NCBI RefSeq assembly: GCF_000686845.1
Contig: NZ_JMLS01000033.1
Coordinates: 1 to 61,411, forward strand
DNA from: Paenibacillus sp. UNC451MF
GTDB taxonomy: Bacteria > Bacillota > Bacilli > Paenibacillales > NBRC-103111
Length of the DNA: 61,411 nucleotides
Direction of reading: 5' to 3'
Shown here: in pieces, positions 18,644-27,610 of the stretch
Layout: each line of letters begins with the position of its first letter
How positions within the stretch are numbered: the stretch's first letter is position 1
Program-made: the position numbers and the translations under genes
Notes under the pieces: model-generated
Told to the model about the DNA's origin: nothing
Seen by the model: only the letters and a program-made list of their open reading frames with translations
The model's database searches: none

Positions 18644-19471
18644 ATGAAAAAGTTAAAAAGAAGCGCAAGGTTGGTCGAGATGACCCAATACTTGCTTTTT
18701 CGCCCCCATACCCTGATTCCTTTAACGACATTCGCGGACAGATATAACTCAGCAAAGTCTTCGATCAGCGAAGATTTGGCAATCATTAAAGAGGTGTTTG
18801 AGGAAGAGGGGCTTGGTGAGCTGCTGACGTTGGCCGGTGCGGCCGGGGGCGTCAAATTTATTCCGAAGGTAACCAAGGCGGCGTCCTTACAGTTTATTCA
18901 AGGCATTTGCCGTCAGTTGGAGCAGCCAGAGCGGATATTGCCGGGCGGCTATATGTACATGTCCGATATTATGGGACAACCAATGATTTTAAACGAAGTA
19001 GGTAAAATGTTTGCGACAGCTTTTGCCGGAAAAGATATTGATGTAGTCATGACGGTGGAAACCAAAGGGATTCCGCTGGCTTACGCTACGGCATCGTTCT
19101 TGAATTTGCCGGTTGTTATTGTGCGTCGCGATAACAAAGTAACCGAAGGGTCGGCTGTTAGTATCAACTACGTTTCGGGCTCGAATAAGCGGATTCAGAC
19201 GATGTCGCTTTCTCGTAGAGCCTTGAAGGAAGAATCCAAGGTGCTGATCATCGATGACTTCATGCGGGTGGGCGGAACCGTTCACGGGATGATGGATCTT
19301 TTGAAGGAATTCAATGCTACGGTCAAAGGTGTAGGCGTTTTCGTGGAATCCGGAGAAGTCGAGGAACACTTAGTGGAAGACTACATATCTCTGGCTAAGC
19401 TGTCTGCTGTTGATTCGAAGACGAAGCAGATAACTGTGGAGCCAGGTAACTATTTTAGTGACGGAGAGTGA
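18644..19471 (+). CDS. purR: Purine operon repressor PurR
   Basis: 275 residues. N-terminal winged helix ([22 protein letters not shown]) and C-terminal phosphoribosyltransferase-like domain with the PRPP motif [17 protein letters not shown] (about 202-218). PRPP binding relieves repression of purine genes in B. subtilis. ATG 18644 has AAAGGGGG 10 bases upstream; earlier in-frame ATG at 18554 lacks a site. Its stop overlaps the next gene region closely, indicating cotranscription with ridA. Confidence 0.94.
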   Translation: MKKLKRSARLVEMTQYLLFRPHTLIPLTTFADRYNSAKSSISEDLAIIKEVFEEEGLGELLTLAGAAGGVKFIPKVTKAASLQFIQGICRQLEQPERILPGGYMYMSDIMGQPMILNEVGKMFATAFAGKDIDVVMTVETKGIPLAYATASFLNLPVVIVRRDNKVTEGSAVSINYVSGSNKRIQTMSLSRRALKEESKVLIIDDFMRVGGTVHGMMDLLKEFNATVKGVGVFVESGEVEEHLVEDYISLAKLSAVDSKTKQITVEPGNYFSDGE

Positions 19472-19476
19472 TAATC

Positions 19477-19866
19477 ATGACTTTGAAAACTATTGCAACC
19501 ACTGAAGCTCCAGCAGCTATTGGACCCTATTCCCAAGCTATTCAATTCGGTAACTTGTTGTTTACTTCCGGCCAGATTCCGTTAGGCTTGGACGGACAAG
19601 TGGTGAGCCAGGAAATCGAAGAGCAAACCCATCAAGTGTTCAAAAATTTGGAGGCGGTTTTATCTGCAGCCGGGTCCTCTTTTAGTAAAGTTATCAAAGC
19701 GACGGTTTTTATCAAGGATATGAATCAGTTTGCAAAGGTCAATGAGATCTACGCATCGTACTTTGGAGATCATAAACCGGCCCGTTCTACGGTCGAAGTT
19801 GCCCGTTTACCCAAGGATGTCCTTGTCGAAATCGAACTGATAGCGGCGACAGGTGTCGAATTATAA
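19477..19866 (+). CDS. ridA: RidA family imine deaminase (YabJ)
   Basis: 129 residues. RidA hydrolyses reactive enamines and imines from PLP enzymes; B. subtilis YabJ lies in the same purR operon. Signatures: [11 protein letters not shown] (about 12-22), [10 protein letters not shown], and the C-terminal [22 protein letters not shown] with the substrate-binding arginine. I take ATG 19477 with GGAGAGTG 7 bases upstream over GTG 19468, which overlaps the purR stop. Confidence 0.94.
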   Translation: MTLKTIATTEAPAAIGPYSQAIQFGNLLFTSGQIPLGLDGQVVSQEIEEQTHQVFKNLEAVLSAAGSSFSKVIKATVFIKDMNQFAKVNEIYASYFGDHKPARSTVEVARLPKDVLVEIELIAATGVEL

Positions 19867-19916
19867 TAAATTAATCAATTATTTATAAAATTATACATTT
19901 TTGATTAAAAAAAAGA

Positions 19917-19943
19917 AGGATTTTGCCCTAAAATGTGGAATTT
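19917..19943 (+). promoter_or_regulatory. Sigma-H promoter of spoVG
   Basis: AGGATTT (19917-19923), 13-base gap, GGAATTT (19937-19943). The same two blocks and gap as I recall for the B. subtilis spoVG sigma-H promoter. The A/T-rich stretch upstream (19865-19915) could be the AbrB-repressed region known there. Confidence 0.8.
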
Positions 19944-19985
19944 TATATCCCAAGTCTCCCAGATGGAAAAAGGTGGTGAACACTA

Positions 19986-20270
19986 ATGCAGATTACAGAC
20001 GTTAGACTTCGTCGGGTTAATTCCGAGGGAAGAATGAAAGCCATTGCTTCCATTACCATCGACAACGAATTTGTGGTTCACGACATTCGTGTGATTGACG
20101 GTAACAACGGCATGTTCGTCGCAATGCCAAGTAAGCGCACACCAGACGGAGAGTTCAGGGATATTGCACATCCGATCTCTTCCACAACTCGTGAGAAAAT
20201 TCAAGCTGCTGTTTTGGCTGAATACGATCGAGCGGCAACGGAGGAAGAAGTTATCGTTGAAGGGGCATAA
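19986..20270 (+). CDS. spoVG: Septation/regulatory protein SpoVG
   Basis: 94 residues, family length. Small DNA- or RNA-binding protein that affects asymmetric septation and many virulence or stress genes in other Firmicutes. Signatures: [20 protein letters not shown] and [21 protein letters not shown] (about 45-65). ATG with AAAGGTGGTG 8 bases upstream. Preceded by a sigma-H promoter and followed by a terminator. Confidence 0.96.
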   Translation: MQITDVRLRRVNSEGRMKAIASITIDNEFVVHDIRVIDGNNGMFVAMPSKRTPDGEFRDIAHPISSTTREKIQAAVLAEYDRAATEEEVIVEGA

Positions 20271-20280
20271 TTCAGCTGAG

Positions 20281-20312
20281 AGAGAGCCGAGAGAGGCTCT
20301 CTTTTCTTTTTG
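20281..20312 (+). terminator. Terminator after spoVG
   Basis: AGAGAGCC (20281-20288), loop GAGAGA, GGCTCTCT (20295-20302), then TTCTTTTT. Confidence 0.88.
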
Positions 20313-20531
20313 CATGAATTCAGATATATTGATTGCAGGGAATATATAAGGAATAACAATGTTTTTTTGTGTGATGAGTCCGAAGCTGGCAGGGTCTTTC
20401 GAAGGTTTTATCATAGAGGACCCATAGCATACACTTGCAGGAGCTTCTCTTTGACTTGGTTCTGAAAACACAGTTGGTTGGCAGCGATCATGGGATTAAG
20501 AGACATAATAGGCAAAAAGGAGTGGACTGGA

Positions 20532-21935
20532 TTGAACGTAATGGGGATCGTCCTGGCAGCAGGACAAGGAAAACGCATGAAGTCGAAGCTGTATAAGGTG
20601 CTTCACCCGGTGTGTGGTAAGCCGATGGTGGGTCACGTGGTTACAGTGCTCGAACAAATAGAAACAGAAAGAACTGTCGTCGTCGTAGGGCATGGAGCCG
20701 ATTCCGTTAAGGCTTACCTCGGAGATAGAGTGGAATATGCTCTGCAAGAGCAGCAGCTGGGCACGGGTCATGCCGTACTTCAGGCCAAGGATTTGTTAGG
20801 AAACGAGGATGGTCTGACCGTCTTACTATACGGGGATACACCTCTTGTAACCGGAGAATCGGTTAAGGAAATGATTCGCGTTCATCAGGAGAAAGGCGCA
20901 TCAGCCACGGTGATGACTGCGATGTTTGACGATCCGTTCGGTCTTGGCCGCATCGTTCGCGACGCTCAAGGCCGCGTGTCCCGTATTGTTGAGCAAAAGG
21001 ATTGCAATGAAGAAGAGTGCGAGATCAAGGAAATCAATTCCGGGATGTACTGCTTCACGAACCGCAAGCTTTTCGAAGCGCTTGGCAAAGTGACGAACCA
21101 AAACGCACAGCAGGAATACTATTTAACGGATGTCATCGGGATTCTGGTCAATGAAGGGGATATCGTAGAAGCTTACTGTACTCCGAATTCTATGGAGACC
21201 CTTGGAGTAAACGACCGTGTAGCATTGTCCGACGCGGAGCAGCTGATGAGAGCTCGAATTAATCGCGGTCATATGCTTAATGGCGTAACATTGATTGACC
21301 CGGCCAGCACCTATATTGAGGCCGATGTTCAAATCGGCTCGGATACCGTAGTACTACCTGGAAGCGTGCTGAAGGGAAGCACTGTAATTGGAGAAGATTG
21401 CGTGATCGGACCGCAAGCGGATATTACGGATAGTACGCTAGGCAATCAGATTCATGTTAAGTATTCCGTTATTGCTGAAGCGGAGGTTGGCGACGGTACG
21501 GCGATCGGGCCATTCGCTTATTTGCGTCCGGGCGCTAAGCTGGGAGCTAATGTGAAAATTGGAGACTTTGTAGAGATCAAAAATGCGAAGCTGGCCGATG
21601 ACGTTAAAGTCTCGCATCTTAGCTATATTGGCGATGCCGTTATTGGCAAAAACGTCAACTTCGGCTGCGGAGCTATTACGGTTAACTACGATGGCTTTAA
21701 TAAACAGCTGACTGAAGTGGAAGAGGATGCGTTCATCGGCAGCAATGTCAACTTGATCGCACCTGTCAAGATCGGTAAAGGCGCTTATGTGGTAGCAGGA
21801 TCAACCATTACGCATAATGTCGATGCCGATGATCTGGCTATTGCCAGAGAACGTCAGGTGAATAAATCGGGCTATGCAGAGAAGATTCGCAATAAGTTTC
21901 GCGCGAAGAAACAGCAATCCACGACAAACAAATGA
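20532..21935 (+). CDS. glmU: Bifunctional UDP-GlcNAc pyrophosphorylase / glucosamine-1-phosphate acetyltransferase
   Basis: 467 residues. Makes UDP-GlcNAc for peptidoglycan. N-terminal nucleotidyltransferase: VLAAGQGKRMKSKLYKVLHPV with the catalytic arginine and lysine, GDTPLVT, LGVNDRVALS. C-terminal left-handed beta helix (about 250-440) with isoleucine hexapeptide repeats, KASHLSYIGDA equivalent (VSHLSYIGDAVIG) and NYDGFNK. Start TTG 20532 (NVMGIVLAAGQG) has AAGGAG 9 bases upstream; the ATG at 20541 is too far. In B. subtilis prs follows; here it does not. Confidence 0.94.
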   Translation: MNVMGIVLAAGQGKRMKSKLYKVLHPVCGKPMVGHVVTVLEQIETERTVVVVGHGADSVKAYLGDRVEYALQEQQLGTGHAVLQAKDLLGNEDGLTVLLYGDTPLVTGESVKEMIRVHQEKGASATVMTAMFDDPFGLGRIVRDAQGRVSRIVEQKDCNEEECEIKEINSGMYCFTNRKLFEALGKVTNQNAQQEYYLTDVIGILVNEGDIVEAYCTPNSMETLGVNDRVALSDAEQLMRARINRGHMLNGVTLIDPASTYIEADVQIGSDTVVLPGSVLKGSTVIGEDCVIGPQADITDSTLGNQIHVKYSVIAEAEVGDGTAIGPFAYLRPGAKLGANVKIGDFVEIKNAKLADDVKVSHLSYIGDAVIGKNVNFGCGAITVNYDGFNKQLTEVEEDAFIGSNVNLIAPVKIGKGAYVVAGSTITHNVDADDLAIARERQVNKSGYAEKIRNKFRAKKQQSTTNK

Positions 21936-21961
21936 TTGGTTTCTCCCTCATTTGGGTAAAG

Positions 21962-21988
21962 TAAGAATAAGTAAGCTTTTCTTATTCT
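21962..21988 (+). repeat. Hairpin in the ctc leader
   Basis: AAGAATAAG and CTTATTCTT are perfect inverted repeats around TAAGCTTTT. It lies 27 bases before the ctc start and 26 bases after glmU stop. No T run follows, so it may be a leader structure rather than a terminator. Confidence 0.4.
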
Positions 21989-22015
21989 TGGACCTAATGA
22001 AGGAGGATTCACATA

Positions 22016-22657
22016 ATGGAAGCAACATTGAAAGCGGAAGCGCGTAGTAACAATACCAAATCGGAACGTAAAGGACTGCGGGCAAAAGGTAAAATTCCGG
22101 CTGTTGTTTATGGAAGCAAAGTAAGCAATACGCCTATCGCTGTAGATGAAAAAGAGCTGCTGGCGCTGCTGCGCTCTAATCCGCATGCTATCATTCAAAT
22201 GGATCTGCCGGATTCGGGTAAGCAGCCTGTGATGATCAACGAGGTTCAGCGTGACGCGATTTTACGGAATGTGCTTCACGTTGATTTTCACCAAATAAAC
22301 ATGGACGAACCGGTTACAACAACGGTGCGGCTCGATTATGTCGGCGAAGCCGTTGGCGTGAAAATGGGGGGTATCCTGCAAGTCCAGCATCATGAGATTG
22401 AGATTCGCTGTTTGCCGAAGCAAATTCCAGCTTCTATCGAGGTTGATATTAGCGGACTTGAGGTCGGCAGCAGCATGCTGATATCGGATCTGTCGGTGGA
22501 CAAATCGATTGAGATTAAATCGATTGCCAATGATGTTCTGGTTACCGTGCTGGCTCCGCAGAAGGAAGAGCTTCCTGCTGATACGGAGGAGGAAGCGGAG
22601 CAAAAAGCGGAAGCCAAGGCTGAAGCGGCTGCGAATCACGCTCAGGAAACGGTGTAA
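22016..22657 (+). CDS. ctc: Ribosomal protein bL25, Ctc form
   Basis: 213 residues, the long TL5/Ctc type of bL25. Binds 5S rRNA; in B. subtilis it is also a general stress protein. N-terminal bL25 domain (about 1-92: RSNNTKSERKGLRAKGKIPAVVYG) and a C-terminal beta domain (about 95-185), then an acidic, alanine-rich tail (EEEAEQKAEAKAEAAANHA). ATG with AAGGAGG 9 bases upstream. I see no sigma-B promoter. It follows glmU directly. Confidence 0.94.
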   Translation: MEATLKAEARSNNTKSERKGLRAKGKIPAVVYGSKVSNTPIAVDEKELLALLRSNPHAIIQMDLPDSGKQPVMINEVQRDAILRNVLHVDFHQINMDEPVTTTVRLDYVGEAVGVKMGGILQVQHHEIEIRCLPKQIPASIEVDISGLEVGSSMLISDLSVDKSIEIKSIANDVLVTVLAPQKEELPADTEEEAEQKAEAKAEAAANHAQETV

Positions 22658-22688
22658 GACTATTTGGTGGGGAGTTCTCCCTTGTTGC

Positions 22689-22724
22689 GGAGCGTGTCGA
22701 ACGCGGGTTCGATGCGCTCCTTTG
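22689..22724 (+). terminator. Hairpin after ctc, weak terminator
   Basis: GGAGCG and TCGAAC pair with GTTCGA and CGCTCC in a long stem; only TTTG follows, so termination may be weak. Confidence 0.5.
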
Positions 22725-22806
22725 TCACGTTTCAGCGTCTTCCTGCTCGACAGGTATGCTTCTATATTAGACTTATAAGAGCTCGGAGTAGGAAGGGAGC
22801 CGTATC

Positions 22807-23367
22807 ATGAAATGGTTTGTAGGTCTGGGCAATCCAGGCAAGCAGTACGAAACGACACGCCACAATATCGGATTCATGGCGTTGGATCGATTCGCCGATA
22901 AACATGGCATCAAAATAACGCAAAACAAATGCAAGGGCTTGTTGGGAGAAGGTAATGTCAATGGTACGAAGGTTTACTTGCTCAAGCCGATGACGTATAT
23001 GAATTTATCGGGAGAATCAATAAGGGGCTTTCTCGATTTCTATAAAGCATCGATAGAAGATCTCGTCATTATTTATGACGATCTGGACACGAGCTACGGA
23101 CAGATACGTCTTCGCTACCAAGGGAGCGCCGGGGGACACAACGGCATCAAGTCGACGATTCAGCATCTCGGAACGCAGACGTTTAACCGGATTCGAATGG
23201 GCATTAACCGCCCTGCACCTGGCTACAACATTGCGGATTATGTGCTATCTTCTTTTTCCAAGGAGGAATTCAAGACGATGCCTCAAGTGCTGGATACGAC
23301 ATGTGAAGCGATGGAGTATGCTCTTGAGCATCCTTTTGAGAAAACCATGGCGAAATTCAACGGCTAG
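22807..23367 (+). CDS. pth: Peptidyl-tRNA hydrolase
   Basis: 186 residues, usual length. Frees tRNA from stalled peptidyl-tRNA; called spoVC in B. subtilis. Motifs: VGLGNPGKQYETTRHNIGF (about 5-23, including the catalytic histidine), KPMTYMNLSGE (about 62-72), VIYDDLDTSYGQIRLR (about 87-102) and GSAGGHNGIKS (about 105-115). ATG with GGAAGGGAG 8 bases upstream. Same position as in B. subtilis, before fin and mfd. Confidence 0.97.
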   Translation: MKWFVGLGNPGKQYETTRHNIGFMALDRFADKHGIKITQNKCKGLLGEGNVNGTKVYLLKPMTYMNLSGESIRGFLDFYKASIEDLVIIYDDLDTSYGQIRLRYQGSAGGHNGIKSTIQHLGTQTFNRIRMGINRPAPGYNIADYVLSSFSKEEFKTMPQVLDTTCEAMEYALEHPFEKTMAKFNG

Positions 23368-23464
23368 TATAAGCTTAATAAACATCTTCAGGGTCGAGCC
23401 GGACCAGCTGTCGGCTAAAATTCCTCTTTTTGGGCCATAATGTTACAAAAGGAGGGATTGCGTC

Positions 23465-23695
23465 ATGGCTATCCAATACGTTTGCCGGCATTGCCGTACA
23501 CTCATTGGAGAATTGGAGCAGCGGCATGTCAGCGATGAGCTGCTAGGCTTCCATTTCTTGACCCCCGAAGAGCGTCAGAGTATAATATCGTATAACCCAA
23601 ATGGCGATATGACCGTTAATGTGGTTTGCGATTATTGCAAGGAGGCACTGGATAACAATCCGGAGCTTTCACTACTTGCAAGTCCGCTTCAATAA
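23465..23695 (+). CDS. fin: Anti-sigma-F factor Fin
   Basis: 76 residues, matching B. subtilis Fin (YabK). It binds sigma-F in the forespore and helps the switch to sigma-G. Zinc-type cysteine pairs: CRHCRT (residues 7-10 region) and CDYCKEALDNNPE (about 58-62). LLGFHFLTPEERQSIISYNPNGD is the conserved middle. ATG with AAGGAGGG 9 bases upstream. Lies between pth and mfd as in B. subtilis. Confidence 0.92.
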   Translation: MAIQYVCRHCRTLIGELEQRHVSDELLGFHFLTPEERQSIISYNPNGDMTVNVVCDYCKEALDNNPELSLLASPLQ

Positions 23696-24088
23696 ATGGA
23701 ATATGGCAACAATCATTCAAGTATACACGCCTGGGCTAGTCAAGTCTGGGTTCTTTTTTGAGTACTGGGCGTACAGCTTCTTAAGTGTCAATCACCACCA
23801 TATGATTAAAGAAGGAAGTTACCGCCTGGTACTCAACAAAGAGAGAACCTTGAGCTGGGTTATACATTGCTGCTGCCAATCCAATTGGTAGATTGAAGCT
23901 TTATAGCAGTAAAGCGTAGATGGATATGAATAATAAAAGGGGCGTCACCCTCGTAGTGGTGTTGCTCCTAGTACCCGTTGGCGGGAAACATGAAACTGCC
24001 ACTCGGCCATAGGCGAGGCAGCCTAGGCTGACTTCAAGAGGGCAAAGGTGAAAGAGGTTTTGTTGATGGGTGAGAGGGGGTACGTTTT
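23696..24088 (+). other. Gene-free stretch before mfd
   Basis: 393 bases with no convincing gene. One hairpin is visible at about 23995-24021 (CTGC and CTCG pairing with CGAG and GCAG around GCCATAGG). An overlapping frame from 23619 has no ribosome site and an unusual Cys/Trp-rich composition, so I do not call it. Confidence 0.4.
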
Positions 24089-27000
24089 TTGCAAGCTTTA
24101 ATCCAGGCGTTCTCTGCGGACCCGGATTTGCAGAGCATTGTTTCAGGTGTTCAATCGGGGATGAGGGAACAGTTAATATCCGGTTTGTCCGGTTCTTCCA
24201 GACAGGTTATGCTGACCGCTTTGTATCAGGAGCTTCAGCGACCGCTATTTATAGTGACGCATAATATGTTTTCGGCTCAAAAAATATTCGAAGACTTGGT
24301 GGAGTGTCTGCCGAGCGATAAGGTGCTGTTGTTTCCAGCCCAGGAGCTGCTAGCTGCTGAGACGGCGGTTGCCAGTCCTGAAATGCTGGCTCAGCGGATT
24401 GACGCGCTTACAAGACTATCAGGCGGCTTCCGGGGCGTTGTGGTCGTGCCTTATGCAGGCATGAGACGCGTGCTTCCGCACAAGGAAATATTTGCCGAGG
24501 CGCGGATTCCAATTCAAGTGGGCCAAAGCCTGGAGCTAGATTCATTTATTGCTGAGATGGTGCATCTCGGCTATGATCGCGTGGAACGTGTAGAAAACAA
24601 AGGAGAAATGAGCGTTCGCGGCGGGATCATTGATTTTTATCCTTTGTCCGCTGTGCATCCGTTCCGTATCGAGTTGTTTGATGTCGAAGTGGATTCAATC
24701 CGTACGTTCGACATTGCGGATCAACGTTCTATTGATAAATTAAACGAGATAGTCATTACGCCCTGTCGTGAAATTATCGCTGAAGGAAAACGGTTACAAA
24801 GCGCGGCTCAGCAGGCTTACGAGCTGCTGCAGGCTCAATTGGAGAAAATGGCCGATCGAAACGCCAAAGACCGTCTGCTGGAAGGCGTAGGGCATGACAT
24901 TGAACAAATGCGGGAGGGGCAATATTTTCCTGGCTTATTCAAATATATTTCTTTATTGTTTCCGGAGCGTCAGACGCTGTTGGATTATATGCCGACGGAT
25001 TCCGTGCTATTGGTCGACGAACCTGCACGCCTTCTCGAGACCGCTAAGCAATTGGAGCGGGATGAGGCTGAGTGGATGACGATGGCTCTACAGGATGGTG
25101 GGAGCATTCCTGCTTTAATCTTGTCCAAATCCTATGAAACACTGCTGCAACGTAAACCGTATCCGATGCTCTATATGTCCTTGTTTTTGCGCCAGGTTCC
25201 GCAAACCCAGCCGCAAAATATCGTGAATTTCATGTGCCGCGTGATGCAAAATTTCCATGGGCAGATGAATGTGCTTAAATCTGAAATGGAACGTTGGAAA
25301 AAATCGGGGGCAAAGGTGCTAATTCTGGCTAATGGCGAGGAACGAGTGGAACGCGTTCGTCGTGTACTTGCCGACTATCATATTGATGAGCCTACGATTT
25401 TGAACGGCAATCTGCAAACCGGGTTTGAGCTTCCCAATATTCATCTGGTTGTCATAACCGAAGGCGAGATGTTCACCCAGAAGCAGCGGAAAGCAAGAAA
25501 AGTAGAAAAGAAAATGGCGAATGCCGAACGGATTAAAAGCTACCAAGAGCTTAAGGTGGGCGATTACGTTGTTCACGTTAACCATGGTATCGGTAAGTTC
25601 GTAGGCATCGGTACACTTGAAGTTGGCGGGATTCATAAAGATTATTTGCACATATTGTATGCCGGGGGGGACAAACTGTCTGTCCCTATCGATCAGATCG
25701 ATCATGTTCAGAAATATGTTGGGTCCGAGGAAAAGGAACCCAAGGTTTACAAGCTTGGCGGAGCGGATTGGAACCGTGTCAAAAGCAAGGTTAGATCCTC
25801 TGTTCAAGATATTGCGGATGATTTGATCAAGCTGTATGCGGACCGTCAATCGACAACAGGCTACGGCTTTAATCCCGATACAACCTATCAGCAGGAGTTT
25901 GAGGGAATGTTTCCTTATGAGGAGACGGGGGATCAGCTGAGAGCTATCGGTGAGATTAAGGAAGACATGGAGAAGCCTCGGCCGATGGATCGGCTGTTGT
26001 GCGGCGATGTTGGTTACGGCAAGACGGAGGTAGCGATTCGTGCTGCATTCAAAGCGGCTATAGACGGAAAGCAGGTAGCTGTCCTTGTGCCGACGACGAT
26101 TCTGGCTCAGCAGCATTATGAAACGTTCCGCGAGAGATTCTCGGGTTATCCGTTCAACATTCAAGTGTTGAGCCGCTTCCGTTCGAAGAAGGAGCAGTCG
26201 GACACGATGAAGGGCGTTAAAGCCGGTACCGTCGATGTCGTTATTGGGACCCACCGGTTATTGTCTGCAGATGTGAAGTTCAAAGATTTGGGGCTTCTGA
26301 TCGTCGATGAAGAGCAGCGATTCGGGGTATCCCATAAAGAGAAGCTGAAACGTCTGAAAACGAACGTGGACGTGCTAACGCTGACTGCGACACCTATTCC
26401 GCGTACGCTTCACATGTCCATGCTAGGCGTTCGAGATTTGTCTGTTATTGAGACGCCGCCTGAAAACCGTTTCCCTGTTCAGACTTACGTGGTTGAGCAT
26501 AGCAACGCGCTTGTAAGGGAAGCTGTGGAACGCGAGCTGGCTCGTGAAGGTCAAGTGTATTATTTATATAATCGAGTTCAGGGCATCAACCAGATGGCGG
26601 AGCAGATTTCGATGCTGGTTCCGGATGCGAGAGTAACGGTAGCGCACGGGCAAATGTCGGAGCAGGAGCTGGAGAAGACGATCCTCGACTTTTTGGACGG
26701 GGAGTATGACGTACTGGTCAGCACGAGTATTATTGAGACCGGGGTGGACATCCCTAACGTGAATACCCTGATCGTACATGATGCCGATAAAATGGGCTTG
26801 TCCCAGCTGTACCAGCTCCGCGGCCGCGTAGGGCGCTCGAACCGGATTGCGTATGCTTACTTCACGTATCAAAGGGACAAAGTGCTGACAGAAGTAGCGG
26901 AGAAAAGGCTTCAAGCGATAAAAGAGTTTACAGAACTTGGATCAGGGTTTAAAATTGCGATGAGGGATTTGGCCATTCGCGGAGCAGGTAATTTATTGGG

Positions 27001-27610
27001 TGCCGAGCAGCATGGATTCATTGCTTCTGTCGGTTTTGACCTGTACTCGCAGATGCTTGCCGAAGAAATCGCTAAAAGAAAGCACGAGATTACGGGGGAA
27101 GAGCCGGAAGTTCAAAAGCCTTGGACAACCCAGCTCGATATTCAACTCGACGCTTATATTCCCGGAGACTACATTTACGACAGCGTTCAAAAAATCGAGA
27201 TTTACAAAAAAGTGGCTGCCGTTAAAACGCTGGAAGAGGCTGCTGAGCTGCAAGACGAACTTGTAGACCGTTTTGGCGATCTGCCTGAGGCGGTTCTCAA
27301 TCTGCTGGCTGTTGCGAGATTGAAGGTATATGGTTCGATGTATGCGATCGAAACGATTTCGCAAAAGGGAGTGGATTACGACATCAAAATTCATGCCGAC
27401 CAAACCGGCAATTTGGATGGTCAAAAGCTGCTTGCGGTGACAAGTGAGTTTGAAGGCCGGGTGAAGCCCGTTTCCGGTGCACAAATTCATTTCCAACTAA
27501 AGGGCAAAGGATTGAAGCCAGAAGAAACCATCGATTTGCTGGAAAGGTTTCTGGTACAATATAAGCGTGCGCTGAAATCGAAGGGAGAACTACAAGATGT
27601 TGCAAAATAA
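24089..27610 (+). CDS. mfd: Transcription-repair coupling factor Mfd
   Basis: 1173 residues, the usual length. Removes stalled RNA polymerase and recruits UvrA to lesions. N-terminal UvrB-like modules (about 1-470), RNA polymerase-interacting domain (VGDYVVHVNHGIGKFVGIG, about 488-506), translocase with Walker A GDVGYGKTEVAIRAAF (about 637-652) and DEEQRFGVSHKEKL (about 739-752), and C-terminal D7 domain. TTG start with GAGAGGGGG 9 bases upstream. The last 14 bases overlap the next gene. Confidence 0.96.
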   Translation: MQALIQAFSADPDLQSIVSGVQSGMREQLISGLSGSSRQVMLTALYQELQRPLFIVTHNMFSAQKIFEDLVECLPSDKVLLFPAQELLAAETAVASPEMLAQRIDALTRLSGGFRGVVVVPYAGMRRVLPHKEIFAEARIPIQVGQSLELDSFIAEMVHLGYDRVERVENKGEMSVRGGIIDFYPLSAVHPFRIELFDVEVDSIRTFDIADQRSIDKLNEIVITPCREIIAEGKRLQSAAQQAYELLQAQLEKMADRNAKDRLLEGVGHDIEQMREGQYFPGLFKYISLLFPERQTLLDYMPTDSVLLVDEPARLLETAKQLERDEAEWMTMALQDGGSIPALILSKSYETLLQRKPYPMLYMSLFLRQVPQTQPQNIVNFMCRVMQNFHGQMNVLKSEMERWKKSGAKVLILANGEERVERVRRVLADYHIDEPTILNGNLQTGFELPNIHLVVITEGEMFTQKQRKARKVEKKMANAERIKSYQELKVGDYVVHVNHGIGKFVGIGTLEVGGIHKDYLHILYAGGDKLSVPIDQIDHVQKYVGSEEKEPKVYKLGGADWNRVKSKVRSSVQDIADDLIKLYADRQSTTGYGFNPDTTYQQEFEGMFPYEETGDQLRAIGEIKEDMEKPRPMDRLLCGDVGYGKTEVAIRAAFKAAIDGKQVAVLVPTTILAQQHYETFRERFSGYPFNIQVLSRFRSKKEQSDTMKGVKAGTVDVVIGTHRLLSADVKFKDLGLLIVDEEQRFGVSHKEKLKRLKTNVDVLTLTATPIPRTLHMSMLGVRDLSVIETPPENRFPVQTYVVEHSNALVREAVERELAREGQVYYLYNRVQGINQMAEQISMLVPDARVTVAHGQMSEQELEKTILDFLDGEYDVLVSTSIIETGVDIPNVNTLIVHDADKMGLSQLYQLRGRVGRSNRIAYAYFTYQRDKVLTEVAEKRLQAIKEFTELGSGFKIAMRDLAIRGAGNLLGAEQHGFIASVGFDLYSQMLAEEIAKRKHEITGEEPEVQKPWTTQLDIQLDAYIPGDYIYDSVQKIEIYKKVAAVKTLEEAAELQDELVDRFGDLPEAVLNLLAVARLKVYGSMYAIETISQKGVDYDIKIHADQTGNLDGQKLLAVTSEFEGRVKPVSGAQIHFQLKGKGLKPEETIDLLERFLVQYKRALKSKGELQDVAK

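Noticed and set aside
23619-23891. 90-codon frame overlapping fin
   Set aside because: No start signal; first part is just another frame of fin; composition odd (clusters of Cys, His, Trp).
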